Assembly (NCBI RefSeq): GCF_022376445.1
Contig: NW_025955144.1
Coordinates: forward strand, 1-64,000
Length of the DNA stretch: 64,000 bases
Direction: 5' to 3'
Source: Fomitopsis serialis
Lineage: Eukaryota > Basidiomycota > Agaricomycetes > Polyporales > Fomitopsidaceae
A program made the position numbers and the translations under genes. Positions 34,370 through 45,144 of the stretch are shown here, in pieces. Position 1 is the stretch's first letter. Each line of letters starts with the position of its first letter. The notes under the pieces were generated by a model that worked only from the letters and a program-made list of their open reading frames with translations, did not search any database and was not told where the DNA came from.

Positions 34370-35859
34370 ACTGAATCCGTCCAATGATAACTTCCGCTCG
34401 AAGTCCGCAGAGCGCATGTAATGCTCCAGCCGCTCGCCAGCCTCGTTTGTTATACTCTCTACACGTTATTGGCCTGCATCCATATGCACGCGCCACCAAG
34501 TGCGTACCTCGAGGTGCTGATCCTCAGGGTAGTCGGGCTCCATGGCAATACATATGAACTTGACCGAAGGCACATGTCGCGCCACTCGTTGAGCAGCGTC
34601 TTGTAGGGTCGAGTGCGATAGGGATGGCACACGGGCATGTGTTAGGCGGTTGACCATGACTCTGAAGTTGAGTCGCATACATAGGAGGCTGGAGTCGCCG
34701 TTGGACTGGGCAATGACTGGGAGGAACCATTCCTAACAGGGGAAACCATCAGTGTGAGCAGGTGAGACGGTTCACTCGGACGCACTGCCATCCACGGTGA
34801 TAGGCTGTTGTCACCGTGTACATATGTGCAATCAATGTAGCTTCGAGGTACCGCAGGTGCCCTGAGAGCAAAGGATCGTCTGGACACACCAGCCCAGTTG
34901 CGGAGGGGGTCGTTTTCCATGCGGCCCACCTCGTAGAAGCGAATGATAGACAAATGGGTCTTGCAGATTGCAAGGTGCTGGCGAGTTGATCAAGGGTATG
35001 ATCAGGTGAACTGTACTCATACAGGTAGAGTCGACGAATTGGCGCTCTCGTAAAATGGACCAGGTCCTCGAATCGATGGAAACGTCCACGAGAGGCACAG
35101 ATGCTGGCCACATCCATTTTTGCGGTGTGAGTTGGCTGAGCTCGTTGCTCGCACACAGTGTCTGCATGTTGGGGAAGTATGGAACATGGCAATGGCTCGC
35201 ACAGGCGGGCCTCACGCACAGCAGGCAGCTGTCCAGCTGCCCGAGCGCAAAGTGCTCGACAGCCAAATCCCGGTGCCGGGACGGCTCTGGCAAGCTATAT
35301 AGCTTCACCGTGTGCACGTCGCGGAGTAAGTCGAGATGGCTCAGAGTGACGAGGTTGTCAAGGAGCGAGATTCCTGGGACAAACGAGAGCGCCACAGTTG
35401 TTGGTCGGCTCCTCATCTGTTCGGCGACGTGGAGGGTACCAGATGAGATGATATGGAAGTTAATATGCTTTAGGCCTCTAACGATATGAGAGCGTCGCCG
35501 ATGCGTGGTTCCACTCGAGCAAAGCATCTACGGAGGTGAGGTGCAGTACGCGGAGGTTCGTGCCGCACCAAGGAGATCTGCCAGCAGTTCGCACAGTGGC
35601 TTGGACGTGACGCGTAAGGGTGACGGGTCCATCAGGGCGTAATACTTACGTCGAGTTCACGCAACCAGGAGGCACGAGAGCGAGAATCGCCTAGCATGAA
35701 GGTACAGATCTTCGTGAAATGACCCGGCCGAGACGTCTCAGCACGCGACAGGACGATACACCTGGCGATGGGGTGGATAGCTCGAGACGTGAGGGAAAGA
35801 CTGCGAGCGTCGTCCAGCTGGACGAACGATAGGATGATGGACCACACGTCTTCGTTCAA
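34370..35859 (-). pseudogene. F-box-like protein, decayed paralogue
   Basis: It begins MNEDVWSIILSFVQLDDARS, LSLTSRAIHPIARCIVLSRA and ends, near 34370, with a counterpart of the intact gene's ADFERKLSLDGF tail. Between these the homology to the gene at 29530-31086 runs in pieces through all three frames: ITPQKW-type, FICIAMEPDYP and TWWRVHMDAGQ blocks correspond to FTPQRW, YICVAMEARSYD and TWWRVHGNAAG. Stops and frame changes occur after about 75 codons and repeatedly later. The 5' flank (about 35860-36010) is also similar to the flank of the intact copy (GTCGTCGTGGTTGTA versus GCTGTCGTGGTTGTA). This is therefore a decayed segmental duplicate. Confidence 0.8.
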
Positions 35860-36399
35860 CCGTCCGATGCGTCACGGTGAGATTGCATCCTGTCGTCAAG
35901 AATGAGCTGCAGGCGATAGCACAGACACGCGGTAGCAAAGAGCAGCTACAACTGACGTGTGCAGCGACAACCCAACCAGCGGTCGTCGTGGTTGTATACG
36001 TAGGATCTAGGTAGTTGCGTGGTAGTAATGACAGTAGTGCCTCAGCCACCCGGATCGAAACGACGAATCACGTCCCAGGACTTACGCGCAAGCAGTCGAG
36101 CTACAATGCAGCAGCGGTAAGTACCCAAACGTGAGCAAAGCCGTGAATGCAGACACCACGCGATCCAAATCCGGTAAAATGAGTTGCGATCAGAATAGCG
36201 ACGGCGTAAAGCTACATGTATGTTACGCTACACGCAAACACAAATGATCCATACAAATACAACATCCTTTCGCACCGCGCACGCAGCCTCAGACCGCCGC
36301 TCACGCAGACACGTCAAACGCCGAGCTCTGCCACCCGTCCTCCCGCGCTCCTCCTCCGTCTTCCTCTCAACTGCTTCCCAAACCCACGCACCTTCCTCA
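35860..36399. other. Duplicated F-box 5' flank and intergenic DNA
   Basis: The first 150 bp match the 5' flank of the intact F-box gene (31087-31200). The rest leads into the 3' end of the HAM1-like gene and shows no separate gene. A string of C- and T-rich frames at 36216-36870 is the complement of that gene. Confidence 0.5.
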
Positions 36400-38809
36400 C
36401 GCCCTCCTTCACGCCCTCCTTCGCCTGCTCCGCACACCTTCAGCTGCCGCCCGTCTCCGCGCCGCCTCCTTCCCCTCGAGATCATACCGCTCCGCGACCG
36501 ACTCCTCAGCGTCCCTTCGGGCCCGCTTCTCGCCCCCAACACCTGCGGTCCGCCCCATCGCGAACTGCGCCTCCCGTCCCGCTTCACCACGCCGGTCCCG
36601 TCGCGCGCCACCGCCCAGCACCCCCACCCTCGCCGGTCTTCCGCAGGTGCCAAGCTCGCTCCAGAACCCGGCAACGAGCGCAGCCCCCGCCCGAGCCCGC
36701 ATCCCCGAACACGTCCGCGCGCTTGCCCACATCCCAGAGGAGCGCGTCCGCGGCCTCGATCGCCGCGCGCACCTGCTGCTCGAGCACCACCGCAGCGCGT
36801 CCCGGAACCGCCCTACCATCACCGGCCGGAACACGCTCACGAGCACCGAGTGGTTGCTCTCCGTGACGCGCACCTCCACGTCCTCGCTCACCGCGCTCCA
36901 CCCGCTGCACTCGAGGAACCGCCGCGCCGCGCGCGCTCCTTCAGGCCCTCGCGAGTTCGGGATGCTCCGCACGACGACGTCCAGGTCGATGCCCTGCGGC
37001 GGAGCGTGAACGCGAGCATGCCGTGAACTCGCGGCCCGACCGCGCGGTCTTGTCCTTGTAGTAGAAGCTCACCTCCGCAGCCGAGTGCAGCGCCTGGATG
37101 TAATCCGCGTGAGCGACCCGACCGCGGTGTTCGTCTGCCCGCTCGACGGCGCCTGGATGTCGATGTCCGTGATGTTCCGGATGTACGCGTGCCCGGGCAG
37201 CAGGCCGAAGCTTGATATGTCGAGGTCCTCGAGCACGAACTCGACCTCGCTGTCCTTGTATTCCGTCCTGCATTGAAGTGAGGGTTTCTAAGCTTCCGCA
37301 GCAGACTTACCTCGGATCGGGATGTCCTTGAGCATCCCGACGGCCTTGGGCAGGTAGAAGTTGAACAGGTCCTGCCAAACCACGGCGCCTTCTCCATGAG
37401 TGTCTGCAAGCCCGCGCTGCCCGCACGACGAGGCTTCCTCGATGTCGTCCCGAGCTTCGGTGAGCCGTCCTGACCTTGCGCAGCTCCTCGTCCCGCTCCA
37501 TCGCCTGCTCAAACTCCGCCGCCTCGCGCCGGACTCCCCCACGTCTCCTTCCACTTCCGTCCCTCTCGAGTCCTTGTCCGCGAGCTCGCGCCCCTCCTCC
37601 GCAGCGCCTCGCCCCGCTCCTTCGCCTCCTCGCTCCGCACGTACCCTGCTCATCGACGCACTTGCGCGCGTGCTCGAGCGCGGAGTCGCACCACGAGCGG
37701 ATGCTCTCGTCCTGCTGCACGTCGACGCCGCACACGCGGACCGCGCCGAAGAGGCCGTCGAGGCTCTTCCCGCCCGCGAGCCGCTCGAGCACTGCGCGCA
37801 GCCCGCGGATGCCCTGGAGGAGGTGCTGCTCTGGCGTCGGGTCGTTGATAAACGCCTCGAGGGACGTGTCCCGGTTGACGTCGCCCGCGCTGTCGAGGCT
37901 GCGGTGGATCCACTTGTGGGCGACGTCGAAGAGCGTGGAGACGGCAGAGTGGTACTGCTCGTCCTCTTGCGCACGGTCGCAGATCTGGGGAGAGGTGAGT
38001 TCTTCGTCCGAACGATGGAGTGAAAAAGGCGCACCTTGTTGAACGCATCCTCCAGACGCGTCGTCGTGCGGTTCGCGACGTCCTCGGCGGTATCAACCGC
38101 TGCCTGGCCCGCACCGATCGCCTTCCCCCCCACCACCTTCGTCTTGTCCATCCCGCGCTCGAACTTTGCGCGCGCATCCTGGTCTTCCTCCTCCACCTCG
38201 TCGGCCTTGCGCTTCCGCACCCCGACCTCGTTCCGCTCGCCCGCGTCGACCTGGCTGTCGAGCTCGCGCAGCCCTTCGGCAGTCTTGTGCGCACCGTCAG
38301 CAACGTACTCTGCGGCGTCCGCAAGGGCGAGGCGGCTGAAGGACGCAAAGTCGTGGAAGACGCTGCGTCCCTCCTGGGCGATGTTCTCGCCGACGACGGA
38401 GACGAGCGTGCGGAGGGCACGGGCGAGGTTGCGGGCGTCGCGGTGAGCCTGGTCGGTGTCGACGTCGACGTTGGCGGTGGTGGAGGAGAGGTCGGCGGCG
38501 GAGAGGTGCCAGAGGGATTCTTGCAGGAGGTTGTCGCCTGGCACGAAGTATGAGTATGAAACGTAGATGAGAAATGACGAGCTACCCACCGTTCTTGCTC
38601 TCTCCAAGCTGCTTCCAGGCGACGAGAACGTCGCGGAGGCCGTTCTGGAGGGCCTTGCCTTGCTGGCTGAGCTCCGAGCCGCCGTCGGCGGAGGGGTCTG
38701 CGCGGAGGACGGCGGAGTCGAGGGCAGCGTCGACCCAGGTGGCGAGCTGCGCGGAAGAGGGGATCTTGCCGGCGTTGAGGGCAGCGAGTACAGAAGAGGC
38801 CTTGTCCAT
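36400..38809 (-). pseudogene. HAM1-like (DUF4449-type) protein gene, reading frame repeatedly interrupted
   Basis: The start MDKASSVLAALNAGKIPSSA at 38809 leads to GDNLLQESLWHLSAADLSS, ARNLARALRTLVSVVGENIA, SVFHDFASFSRLALADAAEY and GMDKTKVVGGKAIGAGQAAV, then after an intron ICDRAQEDEQYHSAVSTLFD and LHAVLERLAGG-like sequence. This order fits the fungal HAM1-like family, whose C-terminal domain resembles lipid-binding BPI/SMP-type folds. From about 37640 downward the homologous text hops between frames: RELADKDSR, EFEQAMERDEELRKVRTAH, VVWQDLFNFYLPKAVGMLKD, FYYKDKTA, VRVTESNHSVLVSVFRPVMV and LEQQVRAAIEAADALLWDV lie in different frames. At least six one- or two-base gaps are needed, many at GC runs. 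Either a recent pseudogene or a normal gene with sequence errors. The 3' end is not fixed. Confidence 0.65.
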
Positions 38810-39561
38810 AGTTGTTCGTTAGTTACTGGTGCGTTTATAAGTCGTGAGCCGTGCGGGTCGTGAGTCTGTTGGGCGGCGACTCACCTCTGCGCCCGCCCTT
38901 ATATATACCCTCGCGCGCGCTGGGCCCGGCGCACCACGGTGAGGCGTCGGTGACGTAGGGACGCAGCGGGGGGATCGGGCAGACAGGCGGCTCCTGCGCC
39001 AGAGCCACCTGCCACGCCCTGCCCGTCATCGTCATCCTCCAGTCCCGCCACTTGCTCAAACGGGCCGTGCTGCGCGTGAGTGGCTGGTCGTCCAGTCGTC
39101 CTCGTCGCTCGAGAGTCTCTGGCGTCGACAGCGCTGCATAGCTATGGGGAGGAGGAAGAGGAGACGTAAGTAGATGCTGTCAGTGTCACGGTCACCGTCG
39201 ACTCGTCGTCCAAACACGTGACACGTGACCGTGCCGCCTCGCCCGATTGGGAAGGGGTCAGTAGTGGAAAATACACAGGACACAGTGCTTGCATGCACAG
39301 GTATGAGGTCCAGGATCTCCGGGAGCTTACCGCGCTGGTGGTACATGCATCGCTCTCGAAACACACCCTGGCAGCGGTCAGGTGGGCGACGGCGGTCTTC
39401 AAGTTTCCACCCACAAGCGATTTTCCACCGAGACACTGGCACTGTAGGCCACTGGCAGCGCCACGGGTACTGGGGACGATATGTATCGTATAGTATAAGT
39501 ATGAGGCCGCGGTAGAAGACGTGTATCAGCCTAGTTCTCAAGTACACCGCACAATATCTAC
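38810..39561. other. Intergenic; TATA box and paired CACGTG sites
   Basis: A TATATATA stretch at about 38901-38908 lies some 95 bp upstream of the HAM1-like start (read on the minus strand) and is its probable TATA box. Two CACGTG E-boxes occur close together at about 39214-39229 (ACACGTGACACGTGACC), a typical bHLH-factor target. No gene is supported. Confidence 0.5.
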
Positions 39562-40228
39562 ATGCCTAAGACCGAGTTTGCGGTGAGCACGACTGGAGCC
39601 AGCTGCCGGGAGTTGATATCTGACTTCTTCGGCCCTCCTTCTTGTCCAGAAAGGAGATCTTGTGTATCTGAGCAGGCGTGAGATGGTGCAATGTACACTT
39701 CAGGACATCGACGAGGAGGTCCGCCGCCAGCCATGGAAAATCGTAGACAACTTGAAGGAGCCTGAGACAGTGAGCGAATTTTCGCGGCTACTTACTTCGC
39801 TCGACGGCTCAAATATCGATCAGTCCGGCCTCCAGATTCGCAGCACTTGCAGGAGAAGCAACTTCACCCGCACCGTGCCCAAGGGAGACCTTGTCAAGTG
39901 AGTGTCATTTGACGATTTCCTCGGTAACGTCAGTCGACCAAACTCTCCGCACGCCGTTGATCAGGATACATGGGCGCCGGATCGTCGGTGCTGGATTGTG
40001 GACGACGGGGAAGCGGTGCTACCTGTTGAGTCTTGTTTGAAGTATGCTACGCTCATGGGGCAGAAGCTATTAGCGTTACCGCCTCCAGCCCGGTGCGCTA
40101 GAGTACAGGGCGCTCAAATGTCAGCCGGATCGTTACTTTCTACTTCGGTGATTCCGGGAAGCTATGTACATGGTGCGCAGTCGTGTCAATCCGTGGCGCG
40201 CCGCAGGTTGAATGGCATGGCAGGGTGA
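39562..40228 (+). pseudogene. Unrecognised two-exon gene with one in-frame stop
   Basis: ATG 39562 opens a seven-codon exon (MPKTEFA) ending at GTGAGC. After CTTGTCCAG the frame continues from 39650 as KGDLVYLSRREMVQCTLQDI, VRRQPWKIVDNLKEPETVSE, SNIDQSGLQIRS and NFTRTVPKGDLVK, then TGA (39899-39901). The same frame stays open for a further 108 codons starting VSFDDFLGNVSRPNSPHAVD and RRCWIVDDGEAVLPVESCLK, which look equally coding. So either the TGA is a nonsense mutation, or a very short (36-nt) intron from GTGAGT to GTCAG removes it. I do not know the family. Confidence 0.5.
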
Positions 40229-40381
40229 TCCAGTATGTTACGTCTCGTAAGGGCGTATTTCAACACTTCTCTACATCCCGGGCTGCAAAGGTCAGGAATT
40301 GCGAACCCACTTGCTGACCGATGTACCATTGTCTTCTCCACCGTTGCGCAGAATCGATGTTTCCGAAAAGTATGTATTCTA

Positions 40382-40402
40382 CGGGCGGCCTGAGGCCGCC
40401 CG
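40382..40402. repeat. Perfect GC hairpin (9-bp stem, 3-nt loop)
   Basis: CGGGCGGCC, TGA, GGCCGCCCG. It lies about 205 bp before the aldo-keto reductase start and just after a sequence resembling a 3' splice site. Possible terminator-like or regulatory structure; function unknown. Confidence 0.6.
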
Positions 40403-40607
40403 AGCAAGAAGTTGCTGCCGAACGTACATACGTTGACCGTCCGGCAGAACGCCCTCGGAAGCGCGCGAGACGTAGTCCCCACTGCCGGCCAAACCGGAGC
40501 CTGTACTGGATCTCCATGTCTGCAGGTATATAAGTAGTGTGCATATGGGGCCAGGAGTCAACATCTCCTCACCGCTGATTTCGACCTACACCCAGCTACA
40601 GTATACG

Positions 40608-41890
40608 ATGGCCGCGAAGACGTACCTGACCCGAAAGCTCGGTGCGAATGGACCCGCCGTCAGCGCAATAGGATTCGGAGCCATGGGTGAGGCATTGTGA
40701 CGGTTTGCACCTCATGCAATGGGCTGATGTCGACGTCCAGGTGTTGGCACATACTACGGTCAGACGGACAGCGAGGAAGTGTTCAAGACCCTCACCTATG
40801 CGGCTGATCGTGGTGTTACCTTTTGGGACACGTCTGACGTCTACGGATCCAGTGCGTAAATCAGTATACACCCCAAGAGATGGCGGTCACTGAGCTCTTG
40901 TCTGCAGGCGAGGAGACTATCGGCAAGTGGTTCTCCACGACGGGCCGGCGTTCGGAGGTCTTCCTGGCGACCAAGTTCGGATCGGTGGACATAAATCTGG
41001 TCGCGAAACAGATATACAAGCAGAACAGCAAGCCCGCATACATCCGGCAGCAACTCGAAGCCTCGCTGAAGAAGCTGCAGACGGAGTGGGTCGACTTGTA
41101 CTACCAGCACCGCGTCGACCCCGAGGTCCCGATCGAAGGTTAGTTGGTCCAGACCACTCCCACGTACCGGCGTTGATCACGAACGACGCAGTTGTGATGG
41201 AGACCTTGGGCGAGCTCGTCAAGAGCGGTAAGATCAAGTACATCGGGCTGAGCGAGTGCAGCATCGACGTCTTGCGGCGGGCCAAGGCGGTGCCTTTTGC
41301 CGGCGAGAAGCTTGTCGCGTGCCAGATGGAGTTCAGCCCGTTCGAGGTTGGCATTGAGAAGTCCGGCTTCGTCGCTGCCGCTCGCGAGCTGGGTGTGGCC
41401 GTCGTGGCTTACTCCCCTCTTGGGAGAGGCATGATCACCGGCCGGTCAGTCATTTCCTTCAAGTTTTTTTGATTCATAACACGAGCTTACCGCGGGCGAC
41501 GGAGCCAGTTTCAAATCGCGGGCGGAGTTCGAGCCCGCAGACATCCGCCAGATGATGCCACGCTTCGCGGACGAGAACTTCCCCAAGAATCTCGGAGTCG
41601 TCGACGAGTTCCGCGCGATCGCGTCCAAGTACAGCGTCACGCCTGGCCAAATCGCGCTCGCGTGGATCCTTGCTGAGCACCCGGACTTTGTGCCGATCCC
41701 AGGGACCCGCACGGTGGAGCGGCTCGAGGAGAACGCGAAGGCGGCTGAGATCACGCTGAGTCTGGAGGACGTGAAGGCTCTGAGGACGGCTGTGGAGGCT
41801 GCTGACGTGCAGGGGGAGCGGTTCCCAGCGCAGTTCGCGAGCTTGATGCATGCGGAGTGTATCTCGCTTGACGAGTGGAAGGGCGAGTAG
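40608..41890 (+). CDS. Aldo-keto reductase
   Basis: An NADPH-dependent TIM-barrel oxidoreductase of the AKR family acting on carbonyl compounds; closest in type to fungal and plant auxin-induced/pyridoxal-reductase-like members. Start MAAKTYLTRKLGANG, then VSAIGFGAMG. The catalytic tetrad is visible: Asp in FWDTSDVYG, Tyr in the same motif, Lys in FLATKFGS and His in LYYQHRVDP. Cofactor-end motifs follow: VACQMEFSPFE, VVAYSPLGRGMITG, PIPGTRTVERLEENAKAAEI. Five introns of about 50-60 nt fit the frame; the coding exons end at TAG 41888-41890. The length of roughly 340 residues is normal. No odd feature is seen. Confidence 0.92.
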
Positions 41891-42148
41891 TAGGTGTGCG
41901 TTGATCGACGATGAGATATGTTTCGACGGCGTTCGCCGTTTTGCAAGCCTCAGGGAAGCTAGTGCGTTGCGCACACCATGTGAAACATGGACACACTTCC
42001 ATCGCCTGCCGGGCCGCTAGTAGTCATAAGGCGCCAGGCTCCTGACCCTCAAGCTGTACGTTGCCACCATCTGTCTGAAACACAGTGGAATACACTCGAT
42101 CGCTTTGGAAACTGTTAGTACTCCAGCTCCTTTGGTCTCTGGTACGAG

Positions 42149-43193
42149 ATGGTTAGTCTTTCGCCAGGCTCGGCAGGCCGTCCCAAGTCCGACTACGCGG
42201 TTCGTGGGTGCCATGATCAAATACAGAATCTGTCACTGAAATCCTCGACAGCCTTCTGAGATCGATGACTTGACGGACGAGGAAATTGAAGACCTTATAG
42301 GTTGTTCAGCGCAGAAGTACCCAGAGCGGATTGCCTTCGGTGATCACCACATAACACGTGTCACTGATACCATCGTGTCAAAGTTTGGTCAAGATGTGGA
42401 GGAGGATGTCGCAGAGCCGTCCGAGGCTTTGACACTCGACCTCGTCTTTCGCCACACGACGATACCGGTTCCGCGCGTCAGACGCATAATCAGGGATCCT
42501 ATTGGCATAACTTTAATCCTCATGGACTACATTCCTGGACGACAGTTGTCCGTCGTCTGGCCTACCATGTCCCTCGAGGAACGCCTCTGTGTTGTGTTCA
42601 CCCTCCGCGATTACGTGCGCCAACTGCAGGCAGTTCGCCACCCCCGCTCGGCGGTGCCAGGCCCGGTAGCACCAGGCGACGAGGCTCGCACTTGCGAGTC
42701 ACCGGTGTGGGGTCAACTCATAGAACGCCGTGGTCCATTCACCTCTTACCGCGACTTCTCCATCTGGTGCGATCGGGCTCAGCGCGTCGGCATCGACCTG
42801 CTGAAGAAGAAACCGAGATGGACCACGTCAGACTTGCGATTCGAACCATTCGACACGATCATGGGCTCGTCGCCATTCGTGCTATGCCATCAGGACCTCA
42901 ACATGCGTAACATCATCGTTGGCGATGACGGCCGGCTATGGCTGGTCGATTGGGCATGGGCGGGCTTCTATCCACCCTGGTTTGAATACATCTCCATGAA
43001 GGAACAATCGGAGAACGAGGAGTCGGTGATGCATCGAAAGGAGCCCTTCTGGGATCTAATGATCCCATTCATCTGCCGTCCATATTATCGGGAGGAGCGG
43101 TGGTTGCAGAAGGTCATGCCTGCGTTTCTTTACAAATTCGAACGCGACAGCAGAAATTTGGCTGAAGACTATCGTACTTGTACAACAGGTTAA
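42149..43193 (+). CDS. APH-fold phosphotransferase, array copy 1
   Basis: Protein-kinase-like (APH/choline-kinase fold) phosphotransferase of fungal type; substrate unknown. Exon 1 is 42149-42199 (MVSLSPGSAGRPKSDYA) and exon 2 is 42252-43193, beginning PSEIDDLTDEEIEDL, giving 330 residues. The ATP-lobe LILMDYIPGRQLSVVWP hinge precedes the catalytic loop CHQDLNMRNIIV (HxDxxxxN) and the metal site WLVDWAWAGFYPPW. All array members share the two-exon plan with exon 1 ending SDYA or SDYE at a phase-0 intron, which fixes the start. The C-terminal tail (NLAEDYRTCTTG) is longer than in the sister genes. It looks intact. Confidence 0.85.
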
Positions 43194-43411
43194 GTATGGG
43201 GTCTCAGGCTCATCATGATGGCATGGCGTACTAGCGCGGACAAACGCGCCTCATTATTGCGTACACAACAGACTCGATTATGTAATCGATCGTTGAGTCG
43301 TAAGACCTTACATGGCTCCTAACTAGTATGACGAATCGACGGTCATGGAAGCAACTGACCAACTGTGTAGGATCTCTTCTCTCTCGTGCCCCCTGACATT
43401 CATCCAGTACT

Positions 43412-44386
43412 ATGATGCGCCCGAGATCAGATTATGAGGTTCGTATGTCGCGGCACCTTCACTAGAACTCCAGTTGATTTTACTTCCAGGCCTCCAGCAT
43501 TGACCATCTGCGAGACGAAGAGATTTTGGACCTCGTGATACATGCACGAGAGAGGTTTCCTGAACCCATCGTTGACGATGATCATGTCATCCGCATCGCC
43601 CACGATATCGTAGCTAAGGTTGTCGACTCGGAGGAGCAGTCTTCCGAAGCCCTCGCCCTCGATCTTGTGTTCCACCACACAGAAATACCTGTCCCCCGCG
43701 TCCGGCGCATCATCAAGGAGAGTCCTGCCCCAGGCTTCGAGCTCACTCACATATGCATGGACTACATACCCGGACGACAATTGTCCGTTGTCTGGCCAAC
43801 AATGACTCTCGAGGAGCAACTCCGTGTCGTGTTCACTCTACGCGAGTACGTGCGCCAGCTGCAAGCCCTTCGCCACCCCCGCTCCGCCGTACCAGGCCCA
43901 ATCGCTCCGGGCAGCCAGGCTCGTCAATGCGTCTCGCCTGTGTTTGGCCCCGCAATAGACAGACGAGGCCCGTTTACCTCGTACGACGAGCTGTCTGCGT
44001 GGTTCGACAAGGCGCAACGCCTTACGCTCAGGATCAAGGAGGCGCAGCCTGAATGGGAACAAGATTCCTTTGAGCCGTTCGATACTGTCGCGACCCCTTC
44101 GGCCCTGACGCTCTGCCACCAAGACCTCAACATGCGCAATATCATCGTCGTCAACGACGACGGCCGGCTGTGGCTCGTCGACTGGGCGTGGGCCAGGTTC
44201 TACCCGCCGTGGTTCGAGTACCTCGCCATGAAAGTGCAGACGGCCCACGAGGAACGGCTGATGAATCGCAAGGAGCCCTTCTGGACTTTGATGGTCCCGT
44301 ATATTTGCCGTCCGTATTATCGGGAGGAGCGGTGGATGCATCGCGTGTATGCGGCATATCTATATCGTTTTGACCGGCGCCCATAA
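43412..44386 (+). CDS. APH-fold phosphotransferase, array copy 2
   Basis: Exon 1 is 43412-43438 (MMRPRSDYE) and exon 2 is 43490-44386, starting ASSIDHLRDEEILDL, giving 307 residues. The catalytic loop is CHQDLNMRNIIV, followed by an extra valine-asparagine (VNDDGRLWLVDWAWA) and RFYPPWFEYLAMK, where the other copies have GFYPPW. This is the closest relative of the truncated copy 4 at 51678, from which it differs at only scattered bases over the shared 500 bp. It looks intact. Substrate unknown. Confidence 0.85.
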
Positions 44387-44654
44387 CTTTTGACCTGCTG
44401 CACGCCTAGCAGCCTACTAATACTGTCAGTAGCACTCACCATTCCCTCTCATGGTACTACAACTTCTTGTATGATTGGTCCCGATAATGTTTTCATAATG
44501 GCTAGTGTACAAGGTTCTACATTCGGGTCAGATTATGTGATTCAAGACTGAAAAATGGAGTCGCTATCGATGGCTCTGGCACAAGCCTAGTACGCTCATG
44601 CCAGTGTGCGGCGAAGGGAGCATATCTGCTATTGAGTAGGGACAACCATTATAA

Positions 44655-44795
44655 TCTTGTGCCAGACGTGCGACAGCCGGCGTCCTAGGACGTAGTCCAT
44701 GATGATGGTGTTTGTGCCTCCGAGTCCGTGCTGACGGGGATGGCGATGAGTCGGAAGACAAGTTCAAGAGTTAGGACTTCGACTCGGAGACGATA
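44655..44795 (-). pseudogene. APH-fold phosphotransferase, small fragment
   Basis: On the minus strand EVLTLELVFRLIAIPVSTD is followed, one frame over, by TIIMDYVLGRRLSHVWHKII. These correspond to EVLTLELVFQHTAIPVPRV and FIVMDYIPGRQLSHVWPEMP of copy 5. A frameshift and a stop separate the two halves, and neither the start nor the catalytic loop is present. It is therefore a remnant of a seventh array member. Confidence 0.75.
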
Positions 44796-45144
44796 GATGT
44801 ATATCCTCTTCGAGTTCTGTTTTCAGCGTCCTTATTATGATACCAAGAGTGGTGTGACAGATTTCTTCGGCACTACAATCGAATCGAGTTCAGAACGCCG
44901 CAGTACTGCGCACTCAGACTCCCGAAGTACTGATGGACTCGGAAGGGTCGTTCGCCGAATCCCGCTGGAGGGTTCGTTCGTCACTTGAGCCGTCTACATC
45001 TGACCGCCGCTGCGTCACGGCACCGTACATTCGGTTCGGGGAACTGTTTCAGTAATTTATCCGCGACGTACCTTATAGTCAGACACGTTCTCAGGCTGAT
45101 GGCATGCCAGTGGCAGCCACTGGATATGGGAGTAGTTTTGCGGG

